The notes under the pieces were generated by a model. The model was not told the DNA's origin. It saw only the letters and a program-made list of their open reading frames with translations, and ran no database searches. Shown here piece by piece: positions 43,870 through 61,285 of a stretch of DNA of 64,000 bases. Location of the stretch: positions 17,589,345 to 17,653,344 of the forward strand of contig OX467089.1 of the NCBI GenBank assembly GCA_950106755.1. The letters are read 5' to 3'. The stretch comes from Climacium dendroides. Lineage: Eukaryota; Streptophyta; Bryopsida; Hypnales; Climaciaceae. The first letter of the stretch is position 1; each line of letters opens with the position of its first letter. Made by a program: the position numbers and the translations under genes.

Positions 43870-45020
43870 TGCCCTTGGAAGTGTTGCAAATGTTTTGCAA
43901 TTATCTCTTGGAGATGTGGAAACAATTGTCGTACACTCCAAGATCCATCAAGTCCTAATGTCAAGCTACAACAAATCATTGCTTTTCTAGCATAGGATAT
44001 GTTGTCACAATTCACCTCTCAATTAACATCTTCTACACTATTAGCAGCCAATTGTACAAAAAAAACGTTTTCTAGGATTTGTCAACTTTCCTGACCATTG
44101 TCCATTTGCTTGGAGGGCATTTTGCCAAGCATTTTGTTGTATCAACTTAATTTTCTTTGTTTTTTACCGTCTAATCCATGAATCTTTGATTTTTGAAATG
44201 AGGAATGTATCTGCTAGTTGACAAAGGTGAGTAGAACATGGAGGCAAATATCTGAAAACTATATTTTTGGTAGTTAGAACAACAATCAATCTAAGGGTCA
44301 CAATATGGCTGCTATAATTATCAAGTCATATGATCTTCATATATTGATGGATATTGGCTTGATATGTATGAGGTTCCAAAAATTATTCGAGGAAGATGGT
44401 TTGGTCCATCCAACCTTTAGGGCCCGTTCTATAAGAAACCCCATGAATATCATCAATCAAACCCCGTATAGGATAGATTCTATTTTCATTTGAGAAAATT
44501 AGCATAAGAGCTTCTATTGTAGCACGACGATCTCCTGAAATGCGAACCACCATGGTCATGGACTCTCCACCCAAGACAACTTCAGCATATTTGACAGTTG
44601 TATCTTCCCTAAACCCTAAAGTTTGGCCATTGTCAAGATTGACAACAAAATGCGTTTCATCCAAGTTTTCCATGAGATTTTCATCAAATTTCCCACATGA
44701 AAATCCCCTTTGCAAGACCACCAAATGGTAGGTGGTTACCATTTTGATTTGAAGTTCCTTTTCAGGGCTACAAGTCAAACGCTTCATTGGGATAGAAGAA
44801 CTATATTGTAGTTATCCATGAATTGATTGACCGAATTCGTTGTGATTTTGTTGACCAATAGAACATTGTCTTTGGAATCAACAGAATGAGTTGTGAAAAT
44901 GAACTTAGGAGCTACAAGAATGAAAAGGGTCAATTTACGAAGTAGATGAGAGAAAAATTTGACACCTGCTTTGCGAAGGTGGTTGAATTCTTCAAGTAAT
45001 ATAGGGTACAAATATTGCAT
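43870..45020 (-). pseudogene. DDE_1 transposase (pogo/CENP-B-like), broken
   Basis: Minus-strand reading from about 45020 down: a region with VKFFSHLLRKLTLFILV, then the catalytic domain. The first aspartate is in MENLDETHFVVNLDNGQTLG, followed by GESMTMVVRISG and YRTGPKGWMDQ. The second is in LDNYSSHIVT, and the third in RYLPPCSTHLCQLADTFLIS. This order is that of the DDE_1 family, which cuts and reinserts elements at TA dinucleotides. At least four stop codons interrupt it (for example after NIVLLSQ, after DQTIFLE, and before LDNYSSH). The N-terminal helix-turn-helix DNA-binding region is not recognisable. It lies in the opposite orientation to the neighbouring genes and inside matching TA-flanked ends, so it belongs to the element at 43420-45855. 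Confidence 0.8.
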
Positions 45021-46599
45021 CCATTCGCTTTTTTTTTGCCTCGATCTGGTCTGGCCTTTGGAGAATGGCGCCTCTTTTTGCCCAAATGGCTTCAGCTATA
45101 AGAAAATGGAATGATGGAACCAAGAATATCTTCAATGAATTGGTGGCGTTGTTGCCACCATCGGCTAGCTTTAATGAGGTTGGCGGGGCGTTGGCCACGG
45201 AAGTGTTTTGGAAATGCTTAAATGACTCGAGAATTGAGGCCAACCAAGCTGTGAACGGCAACGTCTTCAATCATCCAAGAAGTGACAAATCGACGAGTGG
45301 CAAAGCTGGAAATTTGTTGAAGATGGCGGGAGGGGCATTGAGAGGAATTGCAACAAGCGAGAGGTAGTTTATGGTCGGCTACAAAAAAAATAGTAAGAAT
45401 GTTACTTTAAAAAAAAAGTGGTGACAAAAATTTTTTTTAGAGGAAATAGAGGAGAGAAAGACAAATCCAATGGTGTCATTCAATGTTGAATCACATACCT
45501 CAATTAAAAGTTATAGGCGTCGCAAGTTTGAATTGAAGGGGCAGGAAACCACGAAATATCCCCCCCAAAAGCTCTTCACTTCTCTTCACAATGTCTCCAA
45601 GGCCGCCATCGGGGAGCTCTCCACCTCTCTGCACAAACTCTCCAAGGGGGTCACCAAGCAAGGGAAGAGCGGGGCAAACAAAAAAGAAAGTTTTCCATGG
45701 GAGGCGAAAATTAAAGCATTCTAAGAAAGGACCAGAATTTGACGGCGGGAGTGAAGTGCCTCAACACTATTTACACATAAGTTGGGAAATAGTGTTGGGG
45801 TAAAAAACAGGGAACAACACTAATTATCGCCCAACCCTATTTACCAATTTTAGTGTACTGTTGCTTCTACCTTAATTTCAACCTGAACGAAACGAAAACG
45901 AATAATACGAGCAGACGTCATCAGTGCGCATGCACAAGCTTCGCGAAGTAATTTTTTCTTTCTTTCTGGAAGCCCTGGCTCTTGCAGACATATATCAGGT
46001 CTCCAATTCTGTGGTCTTCGTCACACGGAATCGGAGGTTCACACTTGGACTCACGGTGCGTCACGAGCTCACGACTATTCCGTATCTGACGCCGGCGTCG
46101 TTACTTCCTTGAATTCGGACACAACCAAAGTCTGGTTGCTAGCTTGAGCTTCCAAATGTGGAGGTATAGACACGAAACACACCATGAAGCTAGCAAGCTG
46201 TTTCCCGGCATGTCGAATCGTCAGCATGCATCACCCAGTGCATCACCCCTGTTGCATCATGTTTGAAGCCAACAATTCACACGGTACCCAACAGATGATT
46301 TCCAGGGGCTCGTCGTTTAAGGGTTAACTTAATTCGTCACCTCGATGACCCAAACTCCAGGAAACTGCTTGATATGAGTTTAGGTGTGGCAAATAGCGTG
46401 CGCAGACATCTGAGCCTGCATGTACGTGGCACTAGCTGAATATCGTAATGAAAAGCCAGACCTGCTTCACTCCACTCGTCCTTCCCCAATGAGAAAAACC
46501 GAGTGCGCTGTGTAAACCCTAATTCGATTGTAATCTTCAACACCTGAACGATTGTGTTGCGGAACTCTCCAAGAATTTGAGCTGTTTGAGCTTTCGGGC

Positions 46600-46644
46600 A
46601 TGGCATGCATGGTCGATGGTCTTCAAATTTTCGTTGAACCGTGA
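46600..46644 (+). promoter_or_regulatory. Closed 14-codon upstream ORF of receptor kinase B
   Basis: The frame MACMVDGLQIFVEP stops at 46642-46644, ten bases before the main ATG at 46655. The homologous frame in copy A lacks this stop and overlaps the main start. Confidence 0.55.
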
Positions 46645-46654
46645 AAATTTGACG

Positions 46655-51896
<5,242 letters not shown>

Positions 51897-52360
51897 TTAT
51901 AGGTAGATGTCAATAGATGATAATTCTTTTGATTGGAGTATGATCGAAGCCTTCCCGATGCCACCGAGTTGTTGCCAATTGCAGCAGATTATTTGGCAGA
52001 GTCCCAGTTATATAAGTTATTGCAGGTGTTGCTGAGTTGCAGCCATGACTCTGGAGTCTGCCATTTCAGTTTCAGATTGCGATAGCACAGCCCCTGCATC
52101 AACGTCAACCATTAGTCTGGCGCACGCGATCTGCGAAAAAGACGTACTGAACTGAAAAATCGATGGGAGTGTCGTTCACTTTCGGCTCTGGACACATCTG
52201 TTGAGGACGCGTTCTGGAACGATGTGAGCGTCCTCCGTTCCTGTCATAAGTTGCTGGTACTACCCAAGTGACCTCTTTCTTCTGATTGCTTGGGTCCAAA
52301 AGAAATGAATGTGACATAAGATCAGATAACACCTAATGCGCAAGTAAGTGCGCAAGATAA
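51897..52360. other. 3' flank of receptor kinase B
   Basis: Homologous to the copy A 3' flank until about 52320, then unrelated. No gene is seen. Confidence 0.6.
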
Positions 52361-52688
52361 GGTAGGAGGTCCATAAATCCCCCATTTAAGAGCTGAAACT
52401 GAATTTAGGGGAGGTGAAACTTCTTGAAAAAAAATTCAGTAATTTTCCTTGAGAGGCAAGTGGAATTAGCATCTACCTCAAGTTGTTTCACATTTTTTGG
52501 AACTTTGTAGAATTAGTTATGAAATTTCAAAGTTGAAATGGCATAGGGCTCTAAAATCGCCCACCTCCTCAAATGTACATTGTTTTTACATTGTTGAAGG
52601 CTATGAAAAAGAAACATGTACAAATTGTGTACATTTGAAGAGGTGAGCGATTTTAGAGCCTGAGTGTGCACTTTTAGAACCTCTTACC
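52361..52688. mobile_element. 328-bp MITE, GGTAGG family, second copy
   Basis: The left end GGTAGGAGGTCCATAAA and the right end, the inverse of GGTAAGAGGTTCTAAAA, are related to the element at 31130-31416. An internal hairpin pairs GGCTCTAAAATCGCCCACCT (from 52548) with its inverse ending at 52660. Confidence 0.65.
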
Positions 52689-53398
52689 TTAATGGGATTG
52701 TGATTTTGAAGAAGTCTCCAATGTATACAAGTTCAGGTATTAATAACACTTAGTTATTTGCAAACCAAAATACAAAATTGCCCCTACATGTTTTTGTTGA
52801 AATTGTACATGTATTCAACATGAGAGTGAAATGACAATTTTAAGTATACTTTGAAATTCATACTCTATATATGTTTATTGTGTTTATTGTGGATTGAAGA
52901 TGGAAAAAAGATTCTAAGATGATGTCTAATATTTTTGTAGCTACTACAAAGATATGGGCTAATTCTTATTAAATTTGTTGGATTTAGATTTGATGGGGCT
53001 TCCATAATGGTTGGGAAGAATACATGTAGTAACTTGATTAACTCCTAAAAGACCAAGTTGCATTGTTTGGCATCATAGCAATTTTGCTCACTACGAATCA
53101 GACACTTAGACATATGACTTCATCTCTGGAAAAAATGTATAAAATTTTTCATTCATACAATATCTAGCTGCAAAAATTGATGGATAGTGAGACTTGAAAT
53201 CAGTGGTCATAGCCGTCCTGGGAAGGGATAATTAATTAAGCTCAGGGTTAATTAATTAAGCTTAGTCTACTTTCAACTCTGTTATCTTATCTTGCGCTTG
53301 CAACTTGAGCTTCTCCGTCGCAGACTCGCGGCAGCAGCTCGAGCTCTGCACAAGCCATTTGTTCAACGGATCGCGCCCGCCACCACGTCGCGGAGGCC
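52689..53398. other. Intergenic DNA and GC-rich leader of the AIG1-like gene
   Basis: AT-rich up to about 53270, with a duplicated AATTAATTAAGCTTAG-type string at 53229-53262. From 53290 the sequence becomes GC-rich, which is consistent with the 5' leader of the next gene. Confidence 0.5.
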
Positions 53399-56300
53399 AT
53401 GGCCAGTACAAGCGGCGGCGGTCAGCAAAGCTCCACCACTTCAACCGCGCCGTCCTCCAATGCTTGTTTCACATTCCATCTCGTCTCCTTCTTGATGTAC
53501 ATCTTCTTCCCCGTCCTCTCCTTTGTCCCGATTCCCTTCTTTCTTTTTCTTCTTATTGATCACATCTCTTTACATTTGTTTTTCGGGATTAGTTGTAGAA
53601 AGCTTTGCAGGCACGATTGTTTCGTTTTCTTGATAGTGTTGCGTTTGGTGACGAATTGCGTCCACTTGTAATTGAATTCTGTTGGAAATGTGGAGTGTTT
53701 TTACTCTGCCATTCGTGAGGATTCATGGAGCAGAGGTTTGAGAGGTTTGATTTTGACGAAGTTTCTCCTCGTCACATTTGTTGCTGGAGAGGTCCTGACA
53801 GGCCGCATTGATTCTGTATTTGCGGTGGTGTATTTCCTACAATTTTTAATGAAATTTTGGGGTTTAATGTAGACATTTTTATAAGAGTCTTTCATTAAGA
53901 CGGCAGGTTTTTGGTCGAGGTTAGAGATTCGAGGCTACATGATCGCATCTCTTTTTACATAGACGTTCGGGATTGGTGAACACGCGATGATTTTGAATAC
54001 AAATTGGAAGCGTTGCAGTTGCCGTGGCTTCGTTTTTCTTTTTCTTTTTTGTTTAGTTTGATTGTGTTGCATTGATTGCGTAATTTTGCATCCACTGCTT
54101 CTACAATCTCTTTTCTTGATCTGTAGGTATGTACGAAAATCGAAATTTCTACTGGATTTTATACCAGAGAATGAGAAGATTCCGATTTCCTGTAACCTAT
54201 GTGGTGATCGGTGAGGATGGCTCTTGCCTTTATTTTTTCTTGTCAGGCCGCATTTGTAGCTAGAGAGATGATATGAAGGGATGTTGAGGAATCAATTTCG
54301 CTCAAATCAAAATGTTGAAATGCCACGTAACGGTGACCGTGCCCGCGTTGATGGTCATAAATTATGCGGAAATTTTTATAGTCAGAAATCTCATGTTAAT
54401 CGTTGAAATCAGTCCGTCATGGTATCACATCAATTTTGGCAGAGAAACAGACAATGGCTCTAATTTTTTTGTCCTTCCCTTCGGAGCAAAGTTGCTATCA
54501 TATAATCATGAATGATTTTATGAAAGCTAAGAATGAGTAGATTTATGCTGCAACTTGCATTATAAGCGTTATTGTGTAGTAGGACATTTGAAGTCTTGCG
54601 TAAGGACGAACATGAGTTCTCGATCAGGGGTCTTCACTGGAGAACCTGACTTGTTGTTAAGAACGGCACTCACATTACGATGTGTCTGTTACCACCTCAC
54701 CTCTCTCACATCACTGTATACTCTGTTTCAAGTTAGGGTTTGGTTCAAAAATTATAGGCATCTTGGAATGAGATTGAGAATGATCCTCTAAGTCGCTTGG
54801 CAGTAGTATTCGTGAGATGAGGTGGTAACTAAAAACCAGTTGTCCAAAAATAAATAATTTTTTCAGAAGTTTGAAAACACTTTATTGCCTTTTAAGAAGA
54901 AACACGAGTAATATGTGCGGCGCAAGTCACGAGTCTTTTTATCATATTCTCGAGATCAATGCTGACCAGAAAGACTCCTGTGTAAGCAGATATCTATATA
55001 TCTTTTGCTGGCATTTCAGCGAACAGGCTTCGAAAATGCCCCAAGCTTGGGAATTCGGCTGGCACTTTAAGGTGTGTAATGTCGTCTTTCACTTGGATCA
55101 AGAACATTATTTTCTTAGCAACTTCTGCTATCAACTTAGAACATTTATTCAATTCAGGAACTTGCTTCCATATGCTTACAAGCTGAATACCCATGCATGC
55201 TCTTGATTTCTTCATTGTGTGGATCTCAGGCCATCTTATGGAATTTAGATGTTTGTTTTTTACAATTTGATGGTTGCGATCTTGATACTCATAGCTCTTG
55301 AAGCTAAGGAAGTGGTGTTGTTCACTTCGTCTGTGCAGTTCTTGACTTTCTGCGGCTTTGCATTTCAAATGGTTGCATTAATGACCTCTTTTATCTCTCA
55401 TCTCTTGCCTGAGGTATAAAGGATGAAATACTGGCTCACGAATAGCTACCGAGATCTAAATTGCATTAGGTTCTTTTTAATAATGGATTAATGTGGTTAT
55501 TTGAATGTGTATAGGCTTTGTCGGACATGGAGTATAGTCATAGAGATGCTAGTAACTATGAGGAAATAGCATCTGATATTCAATATGCAGCATCGAAATT
55601 TGGATAATGAAGTTGAGGCAATAGTTTTCCTCTATATTCATAATCAAGAATCTCGCCATGTGAGGACAGGTAAGAATGTTGAAGCGAACAGCAAATGATA
55701 TGTCATGTGCCGGCTTCGAAATTGCCAACGTTGCCACTCTTGTGTACTGGACTGTAATCTTCTGGACGTCAGACCCTGTTAAACTGGGTTGGCGAAAGGC
55801 TGCACACAAGACACTGCACCAGGGACTGTATGTATTTGCTGACAACTATATTGTACTTTCATTGCAAGCTTCCTAATTTCACCTGGCAGGCTAAGTTCTC
55901 TCTTGCTCAAGGGCTTGATTGCAGGGTGGAAGGTGTTCCTTTATGGTTATCATTAGTAACCAATATTGGGAATGCTGGCGTCGCTTGGGCCGACCTCCTC
56001 ATAACAGTGAGAACATTCAGGTATCTGACTGACTCTTTGTTCAGTATTTGTCTGCATATATCAATTTTTTTCCATCTAAGCCTGCAAGAAGCTTCCAGTG
56101 CAGGAACAAGCGTCTCGAGTGCTCCCTACAACACTATCTGTTATCCTGTTGCATTTCTGAACACGTGCAACTAGTTATTTGCAATTAGTTATGACCTATG
56201 TTTCGATAATATTCAAATCAATTCTTGCTGATGAATCCAGTGAAGGTTAATGATAGCCAGTATCCGCTTTGAATGTAAACGGTGATTGTATGATGCCTAA

Positions 56301-57013
56301 TTTTCGATTCTAAGAAGGTTTAACTGTCGTTGATTTGACATTCTTCTGAACTGAAACCAAGTTTGGTTTACTCTAGTTATCAAGATCTTCAGAAGTATAC
56401 AGGGAATCCAATTGTGGGTTGTGATTGAGATGTGCTGGCTGTGCTATATTCATCTAGAAGTGCTGTATATGCTAATCCATCTCCTTGGTTTCTGATGCTG
56501 AATTGGGAGGGTTTGGTGGGCTCAGGAGATCATCTCTTTGTATAACCATGTTGTTTATGGTCGTCTATGGCTTTTGGGTGCACGTTTGTGAAGCCCGAAA
56601 CGAGGTGTGCTATTATCCTTATTTCTGTATCTCTAATGTAACCCTTGAATGGTTGCAATCTCTCTGGAATCCCGGCAGTCAGTTTTGGGTAATTGCTTTC
56701 ACAAGCTAATCCTCGAGTATAATTTAAGATACAGATGCTCTCGCTACCAAGTCGTTTTATGAATTTCAATTCCGAGATATGCGGACACCTCTCTGCTCTG
56801 ATATTTTTGAAGCCATCTCATGGAGGTTGAAACGGTGAATCTTGTTTTGGGCAGGATTTTCCACATCCTTTTGCAAAGCCTTTACGACAACCTGACGGTT
56901 CAATAATAGTTTCTTCCCTAGCTTTTGCGTTTGTCTTGCTGTTCCACAAGATTGGGTCTTTGTTAGCTAGTCGTGACACCTCCCCGCTGGCCAGGAAGAT
57001 AAAACTGGTTTAA
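53399..57013 (+). CDS. FAR-17a/AIG1-like multi-pass membrane protein
   Basis: Exon 1 opens at 53399 (MASTSGGGQQSSTT ... FHLVSFLMYIFF, a first membrane segment); its donor is unclear. Well-supported exons: up to 55071 (QAWEFGWHFK), 55339-55413 (FLTFCGFAFQMVALMTSFIS), 55670-55827 (VRMLKRTANDMSCAGFEIAN ... HKTLHQGL), 55925-56020 (VEGVPLWLSLVTNIGNAGVA ... LLITVRTF), 56526-56604 (SSLCITMLFMVVYGFWVHV ... NE) and 56855-57013 (DFPHPFAKPLRQ ... FAFVLLFHKIGSLL, then the stop). The phases of the last four junctions agree. The order of segments matches the AIG1/ADTRP family (FAR-17a/AIG1-like), six-helix membrane proteins that in animals hydrolyse fatty-acid esters of hydroxy fatty acids. The segment aligned with the family's NHxxHT helix reads NIGNAG, so the usual catalytic histidine seems to be missing. 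An extra small exon between 55413 and 55670 cannot be ruled out. Confidence 0.65.
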
Positions 57014-58532
57014 CTTCCACATCCAGAAAATGTGACTCAGGATCCTTCTTTGTGCCATAGAAAAGTTTCAAGAATATACCGCATGGAAAGAACATGCTTC
57101 TAGTTCGATCAGCTTCTGTACGTATTCTGTTCCATCAGGAAACTTACTGGTCATGCTGTGCTGAAAGAGAATGCTTTCACTCTTGCATATTGCTTTCTAC
57201 GTTTAGCCACTGATGCTGTGATACTAGGTGGCTGCGTTGCATTCGCTGTAGTCTGATTCTCTTTGTACGCCTCTGTTGCATTCATGTGCACTCACAAAAC
57301 CGAGTTTGTAATATCTGCATTGAATGAACCACACCTAGAGTATAAGATAAACTTACAAAGTTGGGTACCAGGTATGTCACTGTACGCCTTCATAAATCAA
57401 TTTCAAAGTCAATATCATCCCAAACTCATCATTTTTAAAGTTGGTCTATTGAATCTTTGATCTAGTAAGTTCGCAAATGTAATTTGAATATTAAACTTTG
57501 CTTTACATGAAACTTCTCTTTCTTACTCATCTTTCTATGAAAGTCTCAGAAAATTAGAGTTGATTTAAATACACTTTAACATTTTTAGTCTGGATGTTGA
57601 AATTGTAAAGATGTATTATAAAATGCAACTTAGAATAATAATTTAATGATGACTTTCAAAAAATAGTTGTACAATATTCATAGATTGTATTTGTACAATT
57701 AGATCAACTAGTACAAAAATCAATATTTTTCAATAAAATTTGAAGGCAGAAATTGAATATTCTTTTTAAAGGTGATTGTAGATTGAATATTTAGTGATTT
57801 TTGAAGATTTTTGTTTTATTCTTTTATTCAAGTTGTTTTTGAAGTGCCTTTTTTTGAACCAAAAAGGTTACTTTTCGAGGCCAAATCTACCAATACATGA
57901 TTATTTAATAAAAACAGTAAATGAAAAAATGCTTTTATGTATATGTGGGATGTATTTGTGTTCATTCTTTGTTCAAAATTTGAATGCTTGGTCCTTTAGG
58001 GTTTAAGCCTCTACTTATTTTCAAGTTTGAGATGAAACATGCATTGTAATTTGAAGCATTCTTGCATTGAAATTGCAATGTTACATTGAACAATTACTAA
58101 TGTGAACAAGTTTAGCATAGTTTAACTCAACTTTATGGAGAAAGAGGCAATCTACAACATTGTGAATCTTAATCATTAGGTAGGTAATTATCTTAATTAC
58201 TTGTATGCCAATTTCTAAAGATAATTGAAGTGATACATATATAAAAAATCTTACAATGAGATGATGTTCTCCAAATAGCAACTACATGAACATGTATTCA
58301 AATTTTTTTTGGAGAATTCATTTTTGGAAGAATGAAAATTCTAATAGTTAATACAAAGATTTCTTTCTCTAAATCAAGTACCAAAAAGGAATAAATGAAT
58401 AAAATCTTATGATTTTACATTAGGATTTGAGGTAATGGTTCTAAAATTGTTCTAAGATTGCCATTTTTAGTGCATTGAATGAAAATTGAGAAAAAATGAT
58501 TTTTTTTTCAATTTTCACATTATTAATCTATT
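57014..58532. other. Intergenic DNA
   Basis: Homogeneous and AT-rich from 57450. No coding region, RNA or repeat is recognised. Confidence 0.5.
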
Positions 58533-59274
58533 GTAGTCCCTTATCAGATTTGGCAATAATTGCCAAATAATTAATAAAATTTCAGATTTTCATTTCGATA
58601 GCAAAAATATATGTATTAAAAATTTCATCTCACACCATAGTTAAATTCTACTGCATTCAGTAGCTCTATCGATTTTCCAAGAAGTGTTGCCAAAATGATT
58701 GTTTTTCTTTACACTTTATACTATAAGGGCATTGAGATGTATGTAAGAATTTAGCACTAGAAGCAACATGTTGTGACAAGTGTAAAGTGGAGAAAGACAA
58801 GATATTTGAAAAATGTTATTTTACTATGCCCATATGAGGTCTGAAATTATATTTTAATACAATTACTGCTTTTTGACAATGAGTGGTCAAGCTCTCATCT
58901 TCATCATTATCCCATATCCTTTGAGGGTTGACAGATAATAAATTTCATTATAAAAACGACCTCTCCAACCCCCATTCTAATCAAATGTCAATGAAAAAAT
59001 TCCTTCATGCTTCCATTAGAAATCTTTTGATGGTAAATAGTCCATGAACTTCACATTAAATTTCCTTATCAATATTAGATATTCTTTTTTTACAACATCT
59101 TGGTCATTAAATTCTTATTGAATTCGGCAAGATCCCTAATCCCTAATTCCCACTGATTTCGCCAATGGGCACTATCAATTTTTAGAATTTTTGGCAATTA
59201 TCATAATAATATTATGAAATTACAATATCCTTAAAAAATAATTAATTTCTGCCGAAATTGAAAAGGGACTATGG
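58533..59274. mobile_element. Inverted-repeat element with AGTCCCTT ends
   Basis: The left end contains TGTAGTCCCTTATCAGATTT followed by GGC; the right end is the inverse of ATAGTCCCTTTTCAATTTC followed by GGC. It spans about 740 bp and is non-coding. It has an internal fragment of foldback family 2 at about 58830-59000. Confidence 0.55.
58830..59000. mobile_element. Partial family-2 foldback copy (one arm)
   Basis: Matches 27395-27540: ATGAGGTCTGAAATT, then GACAATGAGTGGTCAAGCTC and TTATCCCATATCCTTTGAGG. Only the right part is present, nested within the AGTCCCTT element. Confidence 0.6.
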
Positions 59275-61285
59275 TATACTACTAAAAATGTATTGAAAAA
59301 AATTTAACCTATTCAACTTCATAGATTGTGAGACATAAGTGTTCAAAATCAATGGAAAAATATTCACAATTTAATTGATTGTTTGCTTAATTGCTTGCCT
59401 TTTCTATTAGCACAGTACCTAAACTATCCTTAAACTTTCAAGCCCTATAACTTTTGATTTAGATATTTGATCAAAAAAATTACAACTAATCAAAGTTATT
59501 ATAGGTACACATCTTTGGTAAAAAATTTACTTTTATTTATTCAAAAATGACTTTATATGAACCTACATGAGCCTTCAAATAGCTTTATGAGAGCCTAATA
59601 TTGTCATTTAGAGGATAATAACCTCTATTTTATCACATTGTAGATAGAATGTACTTTCCACAACTTCTAAATAGGATTTTAGAAATGCTCAAGCTTGTTA
59701 TAAAAATTTATTTTTACTATTCATTGTTTTTAATGCAAATTTTACATTCTTTAAATATTAAAGCAAATTTTTGTATTTAATTTTTATTTGATTTAATGTA
59801 ATATTTATTAACTAGGACGTTGCATTGTTATATCCACCCACTTATAATTGTGTTGCAAGGAAGAGATATCATTTTTAAAATTTATCTTTTAAAAAACATC
59901 CATTGACAATGATGAAGGAAAAAACATTACAAATACACAATCATTCTAAAATAAAAATAAATAAAAATTTATTTATTTATTTATTTGTTGCCATTGCTAA
60001 TCAAAGTTTTATATTGCAATTTAGGTAAACCTTTTCAGATACAAAGATCATTAACAAATTTATGTTAATTTCATTTAAATCATTCTCATAATTAGGTCTT
60101 TTTTTACAAAAATAAATTTAGAACAAAACTAGAGTAGTAATCTATAATATATTTTGAGGTTCAAATTAAATGAAAAGTGTTTGCATGGATGTAAAACTTT
60201 CAAATGGATGAAAATGATGATGAAATGAAATTATAGGTGATTAAATTTGGAATTTGATCAAAATTTAGTATTAAAATAATATATTTTTTCATCTTCTGGT
60301 TATTTGCCATCTAAAAAGGCTACTTATGAGAGTAAATTCCTATACCTTAATTAGATTCATTTTCTACTTTTTTAAGAGCCCAATCAAACTAGTCAAACTA
60401 ATCATTGAGACCCTTGAATCTTTGAGCTAGAATCCACCTTCAATCTTTTGTATAGAACCTTAAACTTCAACCCATCAAAATTTGCCATGAAAAATTGATC
60501 CCCTTGTTGCCCCTCAACATCATCCAAAAAGTTGGCCCCATTTTGAAGTTGGTGGGGTCCCTATTTAATCTAAATCCTTTTATGTACTAAAACTCTAAAA
60601 CTATCTAAAAGTATTCAAAACTAATTTGTAGTCAAGGATTCCAAATGTGAATTCCAAATTTTCTAAAAAAGACAATAAGACTATGAGACCCCTAAATTAA
60701 AAACCAGGGTTGCTAGTAGGCGAGCTTGTGAGCGTGAGCCCATGAGCCTGTGAGCCTATGAGCGGGAAAGATTTTTTATTAAAAAAATGTGGGGGACCTA
60801 TGACCGTGGATGTAAGTGTATTTTTTTTTGTGAAGATGTGAGCTCATTCTTCTGAAATTTTACTTACTTACAAACTTAAATGAAATAAAAAATTGCAACA
60901 ACCAATTGTGTTCAACCCAGAAAGGCCATACAGGACGTCAAATGTCTAATGAATGACAAAATAATCTCATATGTAGGACGTAACTGCAACAATTCATCCA
61001 CATAATTAAAGGTGGGAAAGAGAGATTTTCTACAATACTTTGACTTCCAATAATTATTTTTGGTATTGTTAAAGTAAATGATGTCACACGGTTCCAGAAT
61101 CATTGATTTCTATGGGACCCTATCCGACGTTCAAGAGTTAATTTTGACAGAAAACATAAAATGCAAAATGTTGAAGGGGAATGAATCATACTAAAGATGT
61201 AGCCATAAAACACACAATCAAATCAAATCATACTGTAAATGAATACATAATAATTTGACTCATGAGATATGTCAATCTCATAAAT
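59275..61285. other. AT-rich intergenic DNA
   Basis: No gene is seen. At about 60720-60768 there is a short run of GTGAGCC/ATGAGCC units. The sequence is otherwise unremarkable. Confidence 0.5.
60720..60768. repeat. Short GAGC-type tandem repeat
   Basis: Five to six units of TGAGCCCA / TGAGCCTG type in tandem. Confidence 0.6.

Larger units (their letters stand above)
43420..45855. mobile_element. pogo-type (Tc1/mariner superfamily) DNA transposon, 2.4 kb
   Basis: TA duplications flank the termini (43418-43419 and 45856-45857). The left end CAATAAAATTGATAAATAG and the right end, inverse of CACTAAAATTGGTAAATAG, match the short element at 27788-28238. The interior contains a broken minus-strand DDE transposase and, on the plus strand near 45065-45725, GC-richer open frames that I do not recognise. 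Confidence 0.8.

Noticed and set aside
53262..53444. Minus-strand frame over the start of the AIG1-like gene
   Set aside because: It is a shadow of GC-rich leader and exon 1 sequence on the plus strand.
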